A stretch of DNA of 21,219 nt from an uncultured Muribaculaceae bacterium (lineage in GTDB: Bacteria > Bacteroidota > Bacteroidia > Bacteroidales > Muribaculaceae): contig CAJUAR010000049.1 of the NCBI GenBank assembly GCA_910584495.1, forward strand, positions 1 to 21,219. The letters are read 5' to 3'. The position numbers and the translations under genes were made by a program. Below are positions 21,216 through 21,219 of this stretch, in pieces (within the stretch, counting starts at the first letter, position 1; each line of letters begins with the position of its first letter). The notes under the pieces were generated by a model. That model was not told where the DNA came from, did not search any database, and saw only the letters and a list, made by a program, of their open reading frames with translations.

Positions 21216-21219
21216 AAGT

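Noticed and set aside
1..21219. Search for tRNA, rRNA, CRISPR repeats, transposase or integrase genes and attachment sites
   Set aside because: None seen by eye; no regularly spaced repeats, no cloverleaf-like segments and no recombinase motifs.

Overview
The window looks like a chromosomal segment of a gut-type Bacteroidales genome, and a Muribaculaceae-like source is my inference. The evidence is several TAnnTTTG promoter boxes of the Bacteroidetes sigma type, protein families typical of the group (a degenerate NagB fused to a LmbE deacetylase, BspA-like LRR_5, DUF3791, TolC/HlyD/ABC-2 export), and A-rich rather than Shine-Dalgarno-led starts. I see no rRNA, tRNA, CRISPR array, insertion sequence or phage module. 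Most of the window is fairly GC-rich. The left edge and the right edge (MFS transporter and last secreted protein) are more AT-rich.

Layout. At 52-453 (minus) lie two tiny genes, an unrecognised 56-residue ORF and a DUF3791 protein, downstream of a strong hairpin. At 501-2480 (minus) is a NagB-like/LmbE fusion with its own promoter and a long structured leader. Divergent from it, at 2720-6838 (plus), is a tight cluster: polyprenol-phosphate sugar transferase (GT2), dihydroorotase (pyrC), a secreted beta-propeller-like protein and a membrane-anchored AraC-type regulator. The first three overlap by ATGA stop/start junctions. A secreted BspA-like leucine-rich repeat protein follows at 6942-8204 with its own promoter. 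A bidirectional terminator separates it from the next block.

At 8265-15953 (minus) is a six-gene operon, in transcription order: TolC-type outer-membrane channel, HlyD-type adaptor, two ABC-2 permeases, a Wzx-type flippase and a GT4 glycosyltransferase. No ATPase is present. Divergent from it, at 16145-18064 (plus), are deoC, a GYF_2+CD225 membrane protein and a DUF2752 protein. They converge on a single-PAS protein at 18071-18427 (minus). An OPA-family organophosphate antiporter (18522-19844) and a secreted, tail-fibre-like coiled-coil-ended protein (19911-21158), both minus, finish the window.

How the genes work together is partly inference. The GT2 gene makes polyprenol-linked sugar for the envelope. 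The export operon couples a trans-envelope channel with lipid-linked glycan flipping and a sugar transfer step, so a glycan or glycolipid may be its cargo. DeoC and the OPA transporter handle phosphorylated small molecules. Four monocistronic or first genes share a -7 box ending 21-23 nt before the start codon, giving very short leaders. The NagB-like gene and the TolC operon instead have leaders of about 100 nt with potential hairpins. The least explained pieces are the NagB-like pseudoenzyme fusion, the ATPase-less export/flippase operon and the small left-edge gene pair.
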